From Ustilago trichophora (taxonomy: Eukaryota > Basidiomycota > Ustilaginomycetes > Ustilaginales > Ustilaginaceae), in contig OOIN01000025.1 in assembly GCA_900323505.1 (NCBI GenBank), forward strand, positions 186,001-250,000: 64,000 nt of DNA, in the 5' to 3' direction. The notes beneath the pieces were generated by a model. That model was not told the DNA's origin and did not search any database. It saw only the letters and a list, made by a program, of their open reading frames with translations. Positions 41,201 through 50,782 of the stretch are shown piece by piece. The first letter of the stretch is position 1, and each line of letters starts with the position of its first letter. The position numbers and the translations under genes are program-made.

Positions 41201-41813
41201 CCGGTGCCGAGGAGAAGCTTTGACCCGATTGACTTGGCTTGGAGGAGACAAAGCCGCCAAAGCTTTCGTCGTCGGGACTAGTGATGGTAGCTGCTTCAAA
41301 GTCACCGAATTCGTCATCGTTGCTGTCGAATGCTGACGAGGCGTTCGTGTTGTTGGCAGCGGTGTTGCGCTGAGCCTTGGAAGAGCTGGAGCTGTTCCTG
41401 CGATTTGGCACTTGCGGGTCATTCTGGACTGAGCGCGAGGCTACGGTTGGAACGGTGGAAAGGTCGGGGTTGTAGCGGATGTGACAGCCGGGAACCTGGC
41501 TGTATTGCAAGAATGTGAGCTTTTGAGCCCATAACCGCTCATCGGCGACAAAGCGAGCGAGCGATCTTGCTGCTAGAGCACAGCTCGGAAGGTCTGACAC
41601 TGGAACAAAGCGGAGTATGCGCTGAATCACGGTCGAGGGAAGTAATCCGATGGAGAAAGGGTCAAGCGACACATCGTTGACGTTGCTAGAAGAAGCAGCA
41701 GCAGCAGCTGTGCCCTCTCCAGATACACTTTGTCTTCCGTTGATGACGCTCGCTAGGCCAGACGACGTGGATCCTTTGGTAGTCGGAATGAGCGGCGCCC
41801 AAGTGGTCTCCAT
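38220..41813 (-). CDS. RCY1: F-box/Sec10-domain recycling protein with a CAAX box (RCY1/Pof6-like)
   Basis: Encodes 1197 residues from the ATG at 41813. An F-box lies at about residues 52-100 (IGLLPSTVIQRILRFVPVSD...LARFVADERLWAQKL). The middle and C-terminal parts are Sec10/exocyst-like helical sequence (VNRESLKRMEAFMVYPPT, FFELTHIADTISQLCSVYF, LDIDDFLNPVVRAKKAFEGS, ADREILDLFYTEVALRL-like). The protein ends CTVC, a C-terminal CAAX-type prenylation signal. This domain order matches yeast Rcy1 and fission yeast Pof6, F-box proteins acting with Skp1 in endocytic recycling and SNARE traffic, and yeast Rcy1 also ends in a CAAX box. Serine- and alanine-rich insertions explain the greater length (yeast Rcy1 840). 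An ATG 32 codons upstream is possible but adds no family similarity. Confidence 0.88.
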   Translation of the reverse strand: METTWAPLIPTTKGSTSSGLASVINGRQSVSGEGTAAAAASSSNVNDVSLDPFSIGLLPSTVIQRILRFVPVSDLPSCALAARSLARFVADERLWAQKLTFLQYSQVPGCHIRYNPDLSTVPTVASRSVQNDPQVPNRRNSSSSSKAQRNTAANNTNASSAFDSNDDEFGDFEAATITSPDDESFGGFVSSKPSQSGQSFSSAPVFSYCAESKLPVPSTEPDSAYQTFKRIAVTLKPFVQSLLFETSPTTSLVFTDPSLSSLSSQAYMICNVARFTGPLVLGSFAKPAKPAHPMSSASQAADASSDPFDQVQWRLRMSIREAADYLEGVLLSAFEGADARRADALRAGQRGMDVSKAVERAEADMHEHATLIWDLAVSTAESSASFSGNFALGGSILLEGENTNFLSLLDHPGSAAALSFLEKRDTLFRSTSHRPEANFTISATQSRPALDFTAMDAFMADVLASLQTDGSLVARVFPPEQQVLLAFASRIANEVVGEYINGILAKARSIDVHLYLQAAAATFSQALKIADTLEKIEPRHPDFVDPAKCRAIVLSMFEAHLDEYLQEERDWVRNVMMDVCNDGDSDATSARKSASVKQSKTMDTAFLASNNPAQVKRNVLSGFKDVLLMPVTVVPRAAGAVGGAVIRTAGTGLSQLNPLKWQQSSAGGARNASGASSVLGTPQRSSTPAMTNRSDVAANNGYVDFSKEVLGGPDGHVVGDDDSDEEELNPPLSTNEKTDDFGGFANSSVQKEWNEKSSSQDVSANTWTASSVDPSVDARGWSATTNTNTNAFTNETLELDEKRLSATQSTEQSASRPAAGPNFAIDRSRFARLQLLLSLDTALSLIQVNRESLKRMEAFMVYPPTTSNGRRVTAEMEEVCLSLFQVLGEQHIAPGFNKATEEIKQWNPLSDGDASSSGVEKGSSSNDNGGAEVLPLVQFFELTHIADTISQLCSVYFSQTLVPVVKLDIDDFLNPVVRAKKAFEGSLDDFVAGGLSVSVDLLMKRAEWILFSQRDPLDYAGNDVSSMAELDSSTKATRSTIEMLRFHCSLLVGATDREILDLFYTEVALRLFGILTKHLKSLQISQTGGFQLISDLNHISAFIASLRSKEPDIPRFYNSLKTLANYYIVDGRELIALLKNKDAAATSARASAREDGFVFGQEELYEFLKSRSDFRQIEKQVDHEIFGFKVSEDCTVC

Positions 41814-42085
41814 GGCGTCAGAGCACCGATCAGAGAAGAGGATACGTCTTTTGATCCGTCTGTTGACCTGACGGTCGAGTTGAAGTAAGTCCGTCTCAAA
41901 GAGACGCACGGACTGAGTTGGGGAAAATGGCCGTCTCTTTACAAAGGTTTCGCACCGGCCTTTAAGAGCGAAGCTGCATGCTAAAGTTCTGGAGGTGTCA
42001 AAATTTCAAGCATGTGAGATTTTGCAATTTTGGCTTCTGGGAGATTTGCTGGCTACCCTGGGTGGCTATGCAGATGGATCTTTCC
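41814..42085. other. Upstream of RCY1, with a transposon remnant
   Basis: The RCY1 promoter region. From about 42005 the sequence becomes AT-richer and contains GGCTACCCTGGGTGGCTATG, a degraded copy of the GGTGGCT-type element motif seen at 17.9 and 55.8-58.4 kb. This marks the start of the transposon island. Confidence 0.5.
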
Positions 42086-42726
42086 ACATCGTAAAAAGTG
42101 TCTTGGTGTGAGACTAACTCACCAGCTGATACACAACCGGTGTACCTGCCTTTTCTAACATAGCACTCGTACAGCATGACTGTATCAGCTCTGTACAAGG
42201 TTTGACACACTGCAACTGCTCACTTAGGGTCTGTGTTAGTGGTGTATTAGCTCTTGATGGTTCACAAGCGCTGTATTGGTGGTGTAGTAGTGCTTGATAC
42301 ACCACTTACCGGTGTGTTGGTGGTGTATTAGTTGTGTATCAGTCAAAAAAAAAAAACGACCGGATTTTGAAGATTCAAATTCCAGCTTTCCATAATTGAT
42401 TTGCTGTGGTATATATTTAGCTGAGGTCAGAAACATATAAAAAACAGAAGCAATGGTGTAGCGGTATAAAGGGGGGGTTGTGTTTGCAGTTGGGTGGGTT
42501 GGGAAATGAGGTTGAAAAATTGCGGGTTCGATTCCTGGGGTGGTCACTTTTTTAGTTTTCTTTTTCTTTTTCTGATACACCACTGACGCAGCACTAACAC
42601 ACGAGCGCTGTTTTTCTAATGCAGACCGTGTACGACAATACAACATTAGCGGTGCACAAGTTCTCTTCCACAGGTAGTGTACCAGGCGGTGTACTAGCTT
42701 TACACAGCAATAGTTTTTACGATGTG
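42086..42726. mobile_element. 641-bp element with CACATCGTAAAAA inverted termini and GGTGTA-repeat subtermini
   Basis: The left end CACATCGTAAAAA (42086-42098) and right end TTTTTACGATGTG (42714-42726) are perfect 13-bp inverted repeats. Just inside are imperfect inverted AGCTNRTACACNRCC blocks (42124 and about 42698) and several copies of GGTGTATTAG/CTGATACACC in both orientations (42120-42350 and 42570-42700). No protein-coding frame is credible. The terminus is the same as in the smaller elements at 55.8-58.4 kb. The interior carries a tRNA-like Pol III unit annotated separately. Confidence 0.7.
42447..42553 (+). other. tRNA-like Pol III unit (A box, B box, T-run), degenerate tRNA or SINE head
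   Basis: The A-box-like TGGTGTAGCGGTA is at 42454-42466, a perfect B box GGTTCGATTCC at 42525-42535, and a T6 run at 42548-42553. The spacing is compatible with an intron-containing tRNA. The T arm pairs at four of five positions, but the 7-nt acceptor strands (GAAGCAA and GGTGGTC) do not pair, so a functional tRNA is unlikely. A tRNA-derived SINE head or a decayed tRNA fits better. Confidence 0.55.
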
Positions 42727-44218
42727 TTCTATAGGCCACAATGTTATGTCACTCATTCAAACAGTGCAGACCTGAGAGGCTGTGTGAGGTAAAACCCTTT
42801 GTATTACCAACAAGACTACTACTGTTGTTGAAGGCAATTGAAGCAGGATGTTAGTAGGGTCACAATGTTGCAGTGATCATACAATGCCTGTACTTACAGC
42901 AACAAGTTGAGATACAATGTATGAGAGGCCCATGTGGAAAGCAAGATAGGCTGCTTGAGAGGACTGTACAGATGTGATTGTGATCGTGGATGTCTAGCTT
43001 CCAATCACAGCATCATCAATATGCTCAGGGCTTGAAGCAATGAAGTTGTAGCGGACCAGCAGTACACCAAACCACTCACCAACAGATTCTCACACCGCAA
43101 GACACTCTCCCACACCAGAGGACACAAGATCTTGACCTTGACCTTGGCTTAAGCCCACGCCACTGATACGCCTGAGTTAGGCTAGAACAAAGTCTAAGAT
43201 GTATCAACTAACACTTGTGTTGGAAAGCTTACGACACTCTTGCATGGCTTGCAAAGTCAACTTTGCACTCTCACGCTTAGCTATACTTTGAATGTTGACG
43301 TCAATCATGGACCAAGAATGCACAAGAATGCATCAATGTGGCATCTAATGTACAATTGACATGATCATCTGGGATACTTGAAGAGGCGGAAGAGAGTGTT
43401 GGTTGTGTGGATGCTGTGGACAGGCAAAGCAAGAATTGAGATGAGCATAGGAGATTGTTGGCCAGAGAGGGTGTAGCAAGAATGGCAGATGGTATGGAGA
43501 GGCAGTGACCTGGTATTCAAAGGTGGATTTGTGATGCTTGGATGCATTGAGAGGTACAGCATGATTGACAAGGTGCTGAGCTGCTGTGCAGACCTTTTTG
43601 AAAAAGTTGTGCTAACCCTGTGTCTGACATGATGTTGGCATTGTTTGAGGAGCTGTGAGCTCCATAGCAGATGAAACGGACAAGATGATTGTGTTTTGCC
43701 TTGGGACAAGGTTTGTCAGCAATTTCAAGTGTGAGCTCTTGGAACCATGCACTGAGAAAGAAGGTTGCACATATACTTTGGCAGGGTGGGCTTTTGCTGT
43801 TCTTTCTCTGCACTGCACTGCACTGACTTTGTGTTGTCACCATCCGACTGAGCCACAACACCCACACTCTCTAAAGAGTAATACAATTTTTGCAAAATTA
43901 GTGTTTAGAAAGCTCCTCAAAATTGTATTGGTGCTGAGTTCAAATTATATTTGAAATAGAGACGCACGCAGGCATGCATGCAGGCACGCATGCAGGCATG
44001 TTTGGACCATTCACTGGGAGGCTTGTCTTGCTCGCTTTTTGGCTTTCTCATCTCCATCATCTTGCTCTTGAGACAATCATCTGGGCATCATGATGGTGCC
44101 TGATGATCCAGATGGTGCACATCAGCCTGTCAACATTTGTCAGAGGCCTAGTCACTCGGTAGAGATTGGCAAGATCATCCTCCTCATCCGCATAGACTAC
44201 AAGAATCAGGGTGGTATC
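42727..44218. other. Repeat-rich intergenic sequence without a gene
   Basis: About 1.5 kb of AT-richer, CpG-poor DNA with only short, unconvincing ORFs. From 43880 to 43950 it contains AGCTCCTCAAAATTGTATT, which also occurs inside the foldback elements at 57.3-57.8 kb. At 43963-44000 there is a GCATGCAGGCACGCATGCAGG-type direct repeat (shortened here to its unit GCAGGCA(T/C)GCAT). It probably consists of old transposon fragments. Confidence 0.45.
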
Positions 44219-45170
44219 TGTTACAGGACACAAGTCCCAGTTCGAGAAAGACGCGTACTCGGCTCTCGAACTCAAATTGAGTTCGAGAATCTAGTATGTC
44301 GGATTCTCGAACTCAGGAAGCGATGCCGGGAAAGCGTGAATCTACTGGTCTCGAGTAGTGCAACTCGGTGGTATCGAAGGGCATGGTGCTCGACACCATC
44401 TGTGATGGCGAGCAGGCCTGATGGTTCGATAGGAGAGCTGCATGTGCGAGTCGCATGCTGGCAGGAGGCCCGAGCTCGGTACACACGCAGGTCGAGTGCA
44501 CTCAGCTTGGGCCGAACGGTTATATATACTCGTTCTTCACTTGCAGTGTGATGAGCGGAGCTCATCCACTCTACTCTTTACCTTCGTTATATCAAGAATA
44601 CCTCTCAGTTGCGCTTTGTAAGCACTCTCAGTTGTACCGATTGCAATCGCAGAGCTTTGCAATCCTTTCACAGTCTGTGCTCATCCTCAGTATAGGAGAG
44701 CCTGTCTTTGAACATCGTCAGCACCTACACTGACGCTGCGACACCTCAATCGCAGCCGGAACCTCAACCGGGGCCTGGAACCTCAACCAGTCCATATACA
44801 GCAAGGCCGCTCCAAGGCTAAGACCACTGGAGAGCATCAAGAACACTCGTGCTTGATCCTAGTGGTCAGTTATATAGCTTTACTGCAACAGCTAAGCCCA
44901 TCGTGCCGTATTGCCTCTGAACGGAGTGTTCACAGGAGTTAGTCGAGCTCGAAGATATCAGTAAGGCCTTTCTCGAAGTCGTAGTGACATCAAGAAAATA
45001 CCAATCTCATTCTCGAAGTCAAGTGTCCTCGAAGTGGGTGAGATCGGGCAACGCGAGTCACATGCCTAAGTCTCATTTTGAGAATCACCATAGGTTCATT
45101 CTCGAATTCAATCTCATCTCGAGGAAGCTTCAGCGCTAGGTATCCGAGCTCAGGCACACGACCCCTGACA
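44219..45170 (+). mobile_element. LTR-like repeat, copy 1 (952 bp, TG...CA)
   Basis: Begins TGTTACAGGACACAAG and ends CGACCCCTGACA. Both ends are shared with reverse-orientation copies at 52.1 and 53.3-55.0 kb, and similarity stops abruptly outside them, which defines the limits. It contains a TATATATA box at about 44520-44527 followed by a well-conserved segment, as expected of an LTR promoter. It also carries inverted TTCGAGAA/TTCTCGAA motifs near its start (44240-44310). No 5-bp target duplication is visible (GTATC on the left, AGGGG on the right). No intact gag-pol adjoins it. Confidence 0.65.
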
Positions 45171-46093
45171 AGGGGCAGCTGAAGAGTTCACATACACCAG
45201 GAGGAGGCAGGATGGCTGGGTGAGTAGCAATTGTGAGCCTGCAGCGGGAAGGTCTGTGAATCATGCTCAACGTGAGCAGATAGAAGTTGATGTCAAATAC
45301 ATGGTTGTTCCAAATCTGGATGGCTTGCTGACAGATGAAGCCTCCAAGAGAGACATTGTGTAGCAGGACTAATATGTGTGGAGTGTAGTGTGGGTTAGGT
45401 ACAGCTAAGGTGGGTGGAGAGTTGATAGCTGAGGTAATGGAGAGAGGGCAATGTCAACAGTGCTGAAGACAAGTCTATATATGTCAACAAGAGCAAAGCT
45501 GGGTGTGCAGAAGATGGTGAAGAGAGTGCAGAAGAGGATCATGAAGCTAGTGCAAAACCTTAGCTTGACATCATCACAATTGTCTTCCAAGCAAAGACAG
45601 ATAGCAAAGAAGGTTCAAGTTCCAACACTGTCCCAAGCTTCCTCAAAGCCAAATTCTGAGGATCAAATTAATTGGTTGATCAGGTACTAATTGGCCATCC
45701 GGCCAATTAGAGGCAAAGGGGAGCAGATGACTTGGCCACATGCAGGTCAAGGTCTTGTTGCAAACTTAGCCACATCTTTCATGGTAGCACGAATGTAATT
45801 CGTGCTGTTCAATGTGCTGTGATGGTTGAGTGCTCCAGAGCACGTGACCTTGGCCGAGGTTGAGCAAGCACACGCGTTCAAGGCTCAATTAGCTCAGCCA
45901 ACGTGCTCAACCTCTTCTCTTTCCAAACCATCATCATCAGCAAACACTGGCCTCGAAGGCAGTGTTCTTTTCGACATTCCTTTCGACATCTCGGCTGATC
46001 GCGACAAGCCGCCTCAGCCTCACCTCACAGCCTCGACACCCTTTCTCTCGCGATTCGGCTGTTTCCTGCTCAATTCTCGGCCTCTGTCAGTAC
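45171..46093. other. Repeat-derived sequence, no intact gene
   Basis: Only short ORFs are present. The stretch 45230-45680 could be a fragment of a retroelement internal region, but I could not identify a domain. TACTAATTGGCCATCCGGCCAATTA near 45684-45707 is a palindrome (TAATTGGCC...GGCCAATTA). Confidence 0.35.
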
Positions 46094-46563
46094 AGCATAC
46101 CTCTCGGCTGCGACAAGCCACTCAACCTCTTTCCTTCTCGCAGCTGCACGCGCTGCTTGGCTCGCCTCCACCTTCGACCCTCTGCGCCGACTTGCTCCTC
46201 GCCAAACCTCACCGTGGCCTCTGTTCGCTCGAGAGACCTCTCCACGGTCGCGACAAGCCTCCTTTCACACAGCAACCTCGTGCAGTCGGCCTTCAGGATC
46301 TTTCGACATATACCTTCTGGTTGTGACAAGCCCATCAACTTCTCTCCTCTTTGCAGCTGCACGCGCTGCTCGGCCTCCAATTTCGACTCAGCTTCCTTGG
46401 CGCCAACTCACTCCTTGCCGAACCTCGCCGTGGCCTCTGTTCGCTCAAGAGACCTCTCCACGGTTGTGACAAGCTTCTTCGCACAGCAGCTTTGCCGACT
46501 CCTTCGCGCCAACCTCGCTCTGGCCTCTGTTGGCACCCGAGATCTCTTGCGGTGTCACAAGCC
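46094..46563 (+). repeat. Tandem repeat of about 210-250 bp, two to three units
   Basis: Units start near 46094 and 46306, each with (C/T)GACAAGCC, GCAGCTGCACGCGCTGCT, CCTCTGTTCGCTC and GAGACCTCTCCACGGT in the same order; a third partial unit follows to 46563. The tract lies upstream of the retrotransposon gag frame and may be its 5' untranslated or terminal region. Confidence 0.6.
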
Positions 46564-47262
46564 CCTTTCCCATCGCTCGGCTCCCTCCCATCCCCATCCT
46601 GGCGCGCGACACTCAAGAAACCGGTCGTTAGGCCCCTTTTGACACTCCAAGGCGCCTCCTCAGCCTTCTCAACTCTCCCTAGCCCTTTCTGCCGTCCTTG
46701 CTGCCTCGTGGTTCCCAACACTTGCGACGTCGAGCTCCTCCTTACGCACGACAGCTTCTCTCTGCGCCGACCAATCCAGCATCCGCCCCCCTCCCCCTTT
46801 GTTCTGCGACCGCTGCTCATATCTGCTCATCCGACGGTCGCAGTCAGGCACACCCCAGCTCGCTCTGGACCTGGCTTGTTGACCAGAGTAGATCGACAGG
46901 CCTCACCAACTTTGAGGTAACACCGGTTGCACGTACCGGTCGACTTTGCTGTGCTGTGAGGGTTAGTCGCCCCAGCTGCTTGATAACAGCACGCCACGAC
47001 TGGTTCGGTAACGAAACCGTTCCCAGCAGGCCTCTCGACAAGGAGAGGTATCACCCCCCCGGCTTGATGAGCCGGGAACGCCCTTGTGTGGTGACTTTCG
47101 CCGGCGTGCGATTAGTTTGTGGGTTCGCTCTTCGAGCAATAGTGGGCTCATCCCTCACAATCCGTCCTGTCTCTTGTCGCTCTGCAACCTTCCCCTTCCT
47201 CTGCGATCCTGACCTGACTGGCCTGGCAAGCCGTCACGCTCTCGCTCTCCAGAGCTCTATCC

Positions 47263-48519
47263 ATGGCGAAACACAAGACTTGCCGGCGTTGCAAGGTCTC
47301 GTTTCCGCCCTCCTCCTTTGTCGGTGTCCATGGTGGCCAAGTGCAGAGCTGCGCTGACTGCCGCGCTCAACTTCGCCGAGGCGCTTCCCCTCCTGCTCTC
47401 TTGAGCACACAATCCTCCTCGTCTCGTTGACGTGCTCCCTCTTCCACAAGCGAGCACACGCCTCCCCCCTCCCACGACTCTCCTCTTTCGGTTGGTTCGG
47501 CACTCTACTCCACCCACCACCGTAGCACCTCTCCACCTTCACGGCTCGCCGCCTCAGAGTCTGCAATCGAGAGCCGCATCCTCGGCCGCCTCGACTCTCT
47601 CCTGGAGCAACGGTTCACCCAACTGCTGAACAGGCTCGACACGCTGCCTCCGTCACCGGCACCAACACCACTTCCAGCTCCTTCTCCTGCAACGACCTCC
47701 CTCCCTCTCGCAACCGACCCACCCACGGCCGTAGCCTCCTCAGCTGGTGAGTCGACTCTCTCGTCCGTCTCCCGCTGCTTCCCGTGGGTCCCTACAGACG
47801 TCATCGAGCTTGTGGCCCAGGACAAGTTGAAGCCTGAGCAACTCCCAAGGCTCTGCAACCCTGCATCTTGCGTCGTGCACAACGCACCAAAGACGAAGAA
47901 TCTGGTCTTCAAAGGTGGCTCGCTGGCGGTTACTGAGGAGGACGACACTCAACGCTCCTCAGCGTTCCTTAAGGCCGTTCCCAACCTCACGACGCTTGCT
48001 CATATCTGGGCAGTCTACACGACCGTCCGAGTCTTCACGTTGGGCAACCAGGAGCTTCTCGTCGGCCTCCAAAAGCACCTTCTCCACCTCATCGAGTACG
48101 ACGGCCTCTACACCTGGCCAGCTGTGGTCAATTACCACCTCACGGTCTGCCGGCTCTGCTTTGGCTCTGGAATCACGTTGGAGTGGGCTACGCCTGACCA
48201 GGAGGCACACAGCTGGGTGCTCTCCCCATTCCGCAAGGCCGTCGTTGCCTCACAATCTTTCTCATCCTCCATCGCACAACGGCGCGATCACGGCCAGAGC
48301 TCCTCGAAAGGCCACCCCAGCCAGTTGTCGTCGAAAAATGGCACTCGCGGTCAAGGCACAACCAGCAACGAGCCGTGCAGACGTTTCAATGCGTTCGTCG
48401 GTTGCACTGGCTGTCCCAGGCCTCATGCCTGTCTCAACTGCGGCGGCTCCCACCCAATCTCAACCTGCACCAACTTTAGGTCCGGCAAGCAACCCTCAGC
48501 CGTCAAGCAGGGCAACTAG
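47263..48519 (+). pseudogene. gag-like frame of the YR retrotransposon, interrupted by one TGA
   Basis: From the ATG at 47263 the frame opens with a small zinc-finger pattern (CRRC near residue 7 and CADC near residue 33), meets an in-frame TGA at 47428-47430, and continues open to 48519. The second part has a helical region (IESRILGRLDSLLEQRFTQL), a conserved-looking core (VPTDVIELVAQDKLKPEQLP) and a Cys-rich end (CRRFNAFVGCTGCPRPHACL), a zinc-knuckle-like motif typical of gag proteins of these elements. The TGA lies in a TTGACG context compatible with a C-to-T change of CGA. Confidence 0.65.
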
Positions 48520-50782
48520 CGTGGTGAGTTTGCCCCCTCACTCAGGTGCCATGCTCGGCATCAGCCGCAGGCACTGCCTCAGGTCTCCGCCACCTTCAAG
48601 TGCGCGTCACAGGTCTGCGCCGCCTCCAAGTGTTGCTTCCCAGTCTTTGCCGCTGTCGAGTGCGACTTCACAGGTTGGCCCGCCTCCAAGTGCCCAGTCT
48701 TCGCCACTGTCAAGTGCGCTCTCTCAGGTTGGCCCACCCCCAAGTGCCCTGGCCTCGTCGCAGCCAAGCGCCGGTCAGCTTGCGTTACCACCACGCGCCG
48801 TTAGGTCCACGCCACCACCAAGTGCATTTCCACAGGTTGATCCGCCTCCAAGTGTCCAGCTCAGGCCGCTGTCGAGTCCTGCCAGTCCTTCACTGGCCAT
48901 CCCTTCCTTTGCCGCCGTCGTCGACATGTCCCCTGACCATGCTTCGACGACTCTGTCACGTCTCCTCACAGGTCCACCACCGTCGCCACGACCCAACACT
49001 TGGTGCGAGGAGCCCATCTTCGACGTGTCCGACTCTCCTGCAACAGTCGGCACACTCAACATTAGGTACTGGTCTCCCTTCCTCGACCTCTACCCTGACC
49101 AAGCCTTCGCTGCTCAACTGCGTGGAGCTCTCCAACACGGTGTCAAGCTCGGCTACTCTGGCCAGCTTTGCAATACACCAAGGTTGGAGGTCAACAACTT
49201 GCCTATGGACGACGACGACGTGCAGCATCTGCGTTGCGAGATCCAAGCTCAGGTACAAGAAGGTCGCCTTTGGCCAGTCGACAACCCTGCAGATGTCGAC
49301 CTTGTCTGCTCACCCGTCGGCGTAGTGCCAAAGCCTCACAGCGATAAGAGGCGCACAATCTACCACCTCTCTCACCCACGCAAGCCTGGCTCAAGGTTGC
49401 CTTCCGTCAACGCCGGCATTAACAAAGCCTTTGTTGCCATCTGTTACGAGACCCTTGACGCCTTAATGGATTTTATTTGGGAGCATCCTAGCGCAAGTCT
49501 TTGGAAGGCAGACCTCGAGGATGCCTTTCGACACGTCATCGTCGCAAACAGTGACACTCGCCTCATGGGCATCCACTTTGAGGGCAAATACTACCAAGAA
49601 TGCGCTCTTGCTTTTGGCGGCCGTTCCTCACCTTTCCTCTTCAATCTATTTGCCGAGTTCCTGCACTGGCTCTCTGCCTTTGCCTTGCGGGCCGTGTCTT
49701 CGTCACCGACCTCTCATTCAGTGGTGTCACACTATCTCGACGATTTCTTTGGCGCCTCAGATGCCACAGCCGACGCCTCCACTCCCATCCAGGTGCTCAG
49801 CTTGGCCGCTGCTGCACTCAGATTCAAAATCAGCCAGAAGAAGACACTCTGGAGCACTACCAAGCTCGAAGTGCTTGGCATCGAGCTCGACTCTGTTGCT
49901 CAAACGGCGTCCATCACTCAGCAACGGCGTCAGCGCATCCTCCAGCTGTGCTTGCGCATCATCGAACGAGGACGTGCCTCCTTGCTCGAACTCCAGCAAG
50001 TCGCAGGCCACCTCCAGTTCGTCACGAGAGTGGCTCCTCATGGTCGTGCCTTCCTTCGACGACTCTACGATGCTGTCAAGTCGCATTATAAGGCACCCTT
50101 TGGCCGGCGCATCAGCAAAGCAACTCGCGCAGAGCTCCTCTGGTGGATCGACACACTCAACTCCTGGGATGGTGTCTCCCTCCTTCAGCCTTCACCGCTC
50201 ATTGTCGAGCACATATGGACGGACGCCTCTAAACGTGGCATTGGCAGACACCTGGGCAGCATGGAGTCACCATCCGCTGTTTTCTCACGAGAGTTGTCTC
50301 GTCGCCACCGTCAAAAGGATATCCGCTTCCTAGAGGCTCTGGCGGTTCTCGAGGCTCTGCGTCTCTTCTCTCCTAGATGGTCAGGTCCTCACCGCGTCGT
50401 GATCCACGTCGACAACGAGAACGTCGAATACGGCCTTCGCAAAGGCTCAATCCGTGACCCACAGACCCAAGTACTCTTCAGGGAGATCTTTGCTCTGTGC
50501 TTGCAACACCACGTCGACCTCGTTCCTGTTCGTGTTTCCTCCGAAGCAAACATGCTTGCTGATGCCCTCTCTCGTCGTCGTTTTGCCTCTGTCCAACAGC
50601 AGTTTCCCTTCGCCTTCAACTTGCTGCAGTTCAACTGCCCACGAGCTTCACCAGAGCCTCCGGCCTCTCTTCCCCTGCCGCCACCCTCCTCTGGAACGGC
50701 CTTGCAGCCAGCACACGGGCTCGCACCTCAGCCGTGTGCGCAGACTTTGTCTCTTCTTCGCAGCCACTTCCCACAACGCTGA
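47915..50782 (+). CDS. Reverse transcriptase-RNase H of the YR retrotransposon
   Basis: An open frame of 955 codons, +1 relative to gag. The part overlapping gag (to ~48520) is probably not translated as such, and the following ~130 residues are a Pro/Ser-rich linker with repeated PPPSA. The RT domain runs from about 49280: GVVPKPHSDKRRTIYHLSHP, KADLEDAFRHVIV, the catalytic YLDDFFGA near 49732-49755 and KTLWSTTKLEVLGIELDS. RNase H follows (IWTDASKRGIGRHLG; LEALAVLEALRLF; VIHVDNENVEYGL; SEANMLADALSRR), ending near 50585. The catalytic Asp residues of both domains look present. This is the best-preserved frame of the element. Confidence 0.85.
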   Translation: MARWRLLRRTTLNAPQRSLRPFPTSRRLLISGQSTRPSESSRWATRSFSSASKSTFSTSSSTTASTPGQLWSITTSRSAGSALALESRWSGLRLTRRHTAGCSPHSARPSLPHNLSHPPSHNGAITARAPRKATPASCRRKMALAVKAQPATSRADVSMRSSVALAVPGLMPVSTAAAPTQSQPAPTLGPASNPQPSSRATSVVSLPPHSGAMLGISRRHCLRSPPPSSARHRSAPPPSVASQSLPLSSATSQVGPPPSAQSSPLSSALSQVGPPPSALASSQPSAGQLALPPRAVRSTPPPSAFPQVDPPPSVQLRPLSSPASPSLAIPSFAAVVDMSPDHASTTLSRLLTGPPPSPRPNTWCEEPIFDVSDSPATVGTLNIRYWSPFLDLYPDQAFAAQLRGALQHGVKLGYSGQLCNTPRLEVNNLPMDDDDVQHLRCEIQAQVQEGRLWPVDNPADVDLVCSPVGVVPKPHSDKRRTIYHLSHPRKPGSRLPSVNAGINKAFVAICYETLDALMDFIWEHPSASLWKADLEDAFRHVIVANSDTRLMGIHFEGKYYQECALAFGGRSSPFLFNLFAEFLHWLSAFALRAVSSSPTSHSVVSHYLDDFFGASDATADASTPIQVLSLAAAALRFKISQKKTLWSTTKLEVLGIELDSVAQTASITQQRRQRILQLCLRIIERGRASLLELQQVAGHLQFVTRVAPHGRAFLRRLYDAVKSHYKAPFGRRISKATRAELLWWIDTLNSWDGVSLLQPSPLIVEHIWTDASKRGIGRHLGSMESPSAVFSRELSRRHRQKDIRFLEALAVLEALRLFSPRWSGPHRVVIHVDNENVEYGLRKGSIRDPQTQVLFREIFALCLQHHVDLVPVRVSSEANMLADALSRRRFASVQQQFPFAFNLLQFNCPRASPEPPASLPLPPPSSGTALQPAHGLAPQPCAQTLSLLRSHFPQR

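Noticed and set aside
42447..42546. Functional tRNA gene
   Set aside because: A and B boxes fit, but the acceptor stem does not pair and no clear anticodon arm forms.
43500..43800. Possible genes at 43.4-43.9 kb (several ORFs of 70-116 codons)
   Set aside because: Frames overlap on both strands with random-looking peptides and AT-rich, CpG-poor composition typical of old repeats.
45826..46920. ORFs of 166-226 codons upstream of the retrotransposon
   Set aside because: They overlie a tandem repeat with duplicated non-coding words and show no domain.
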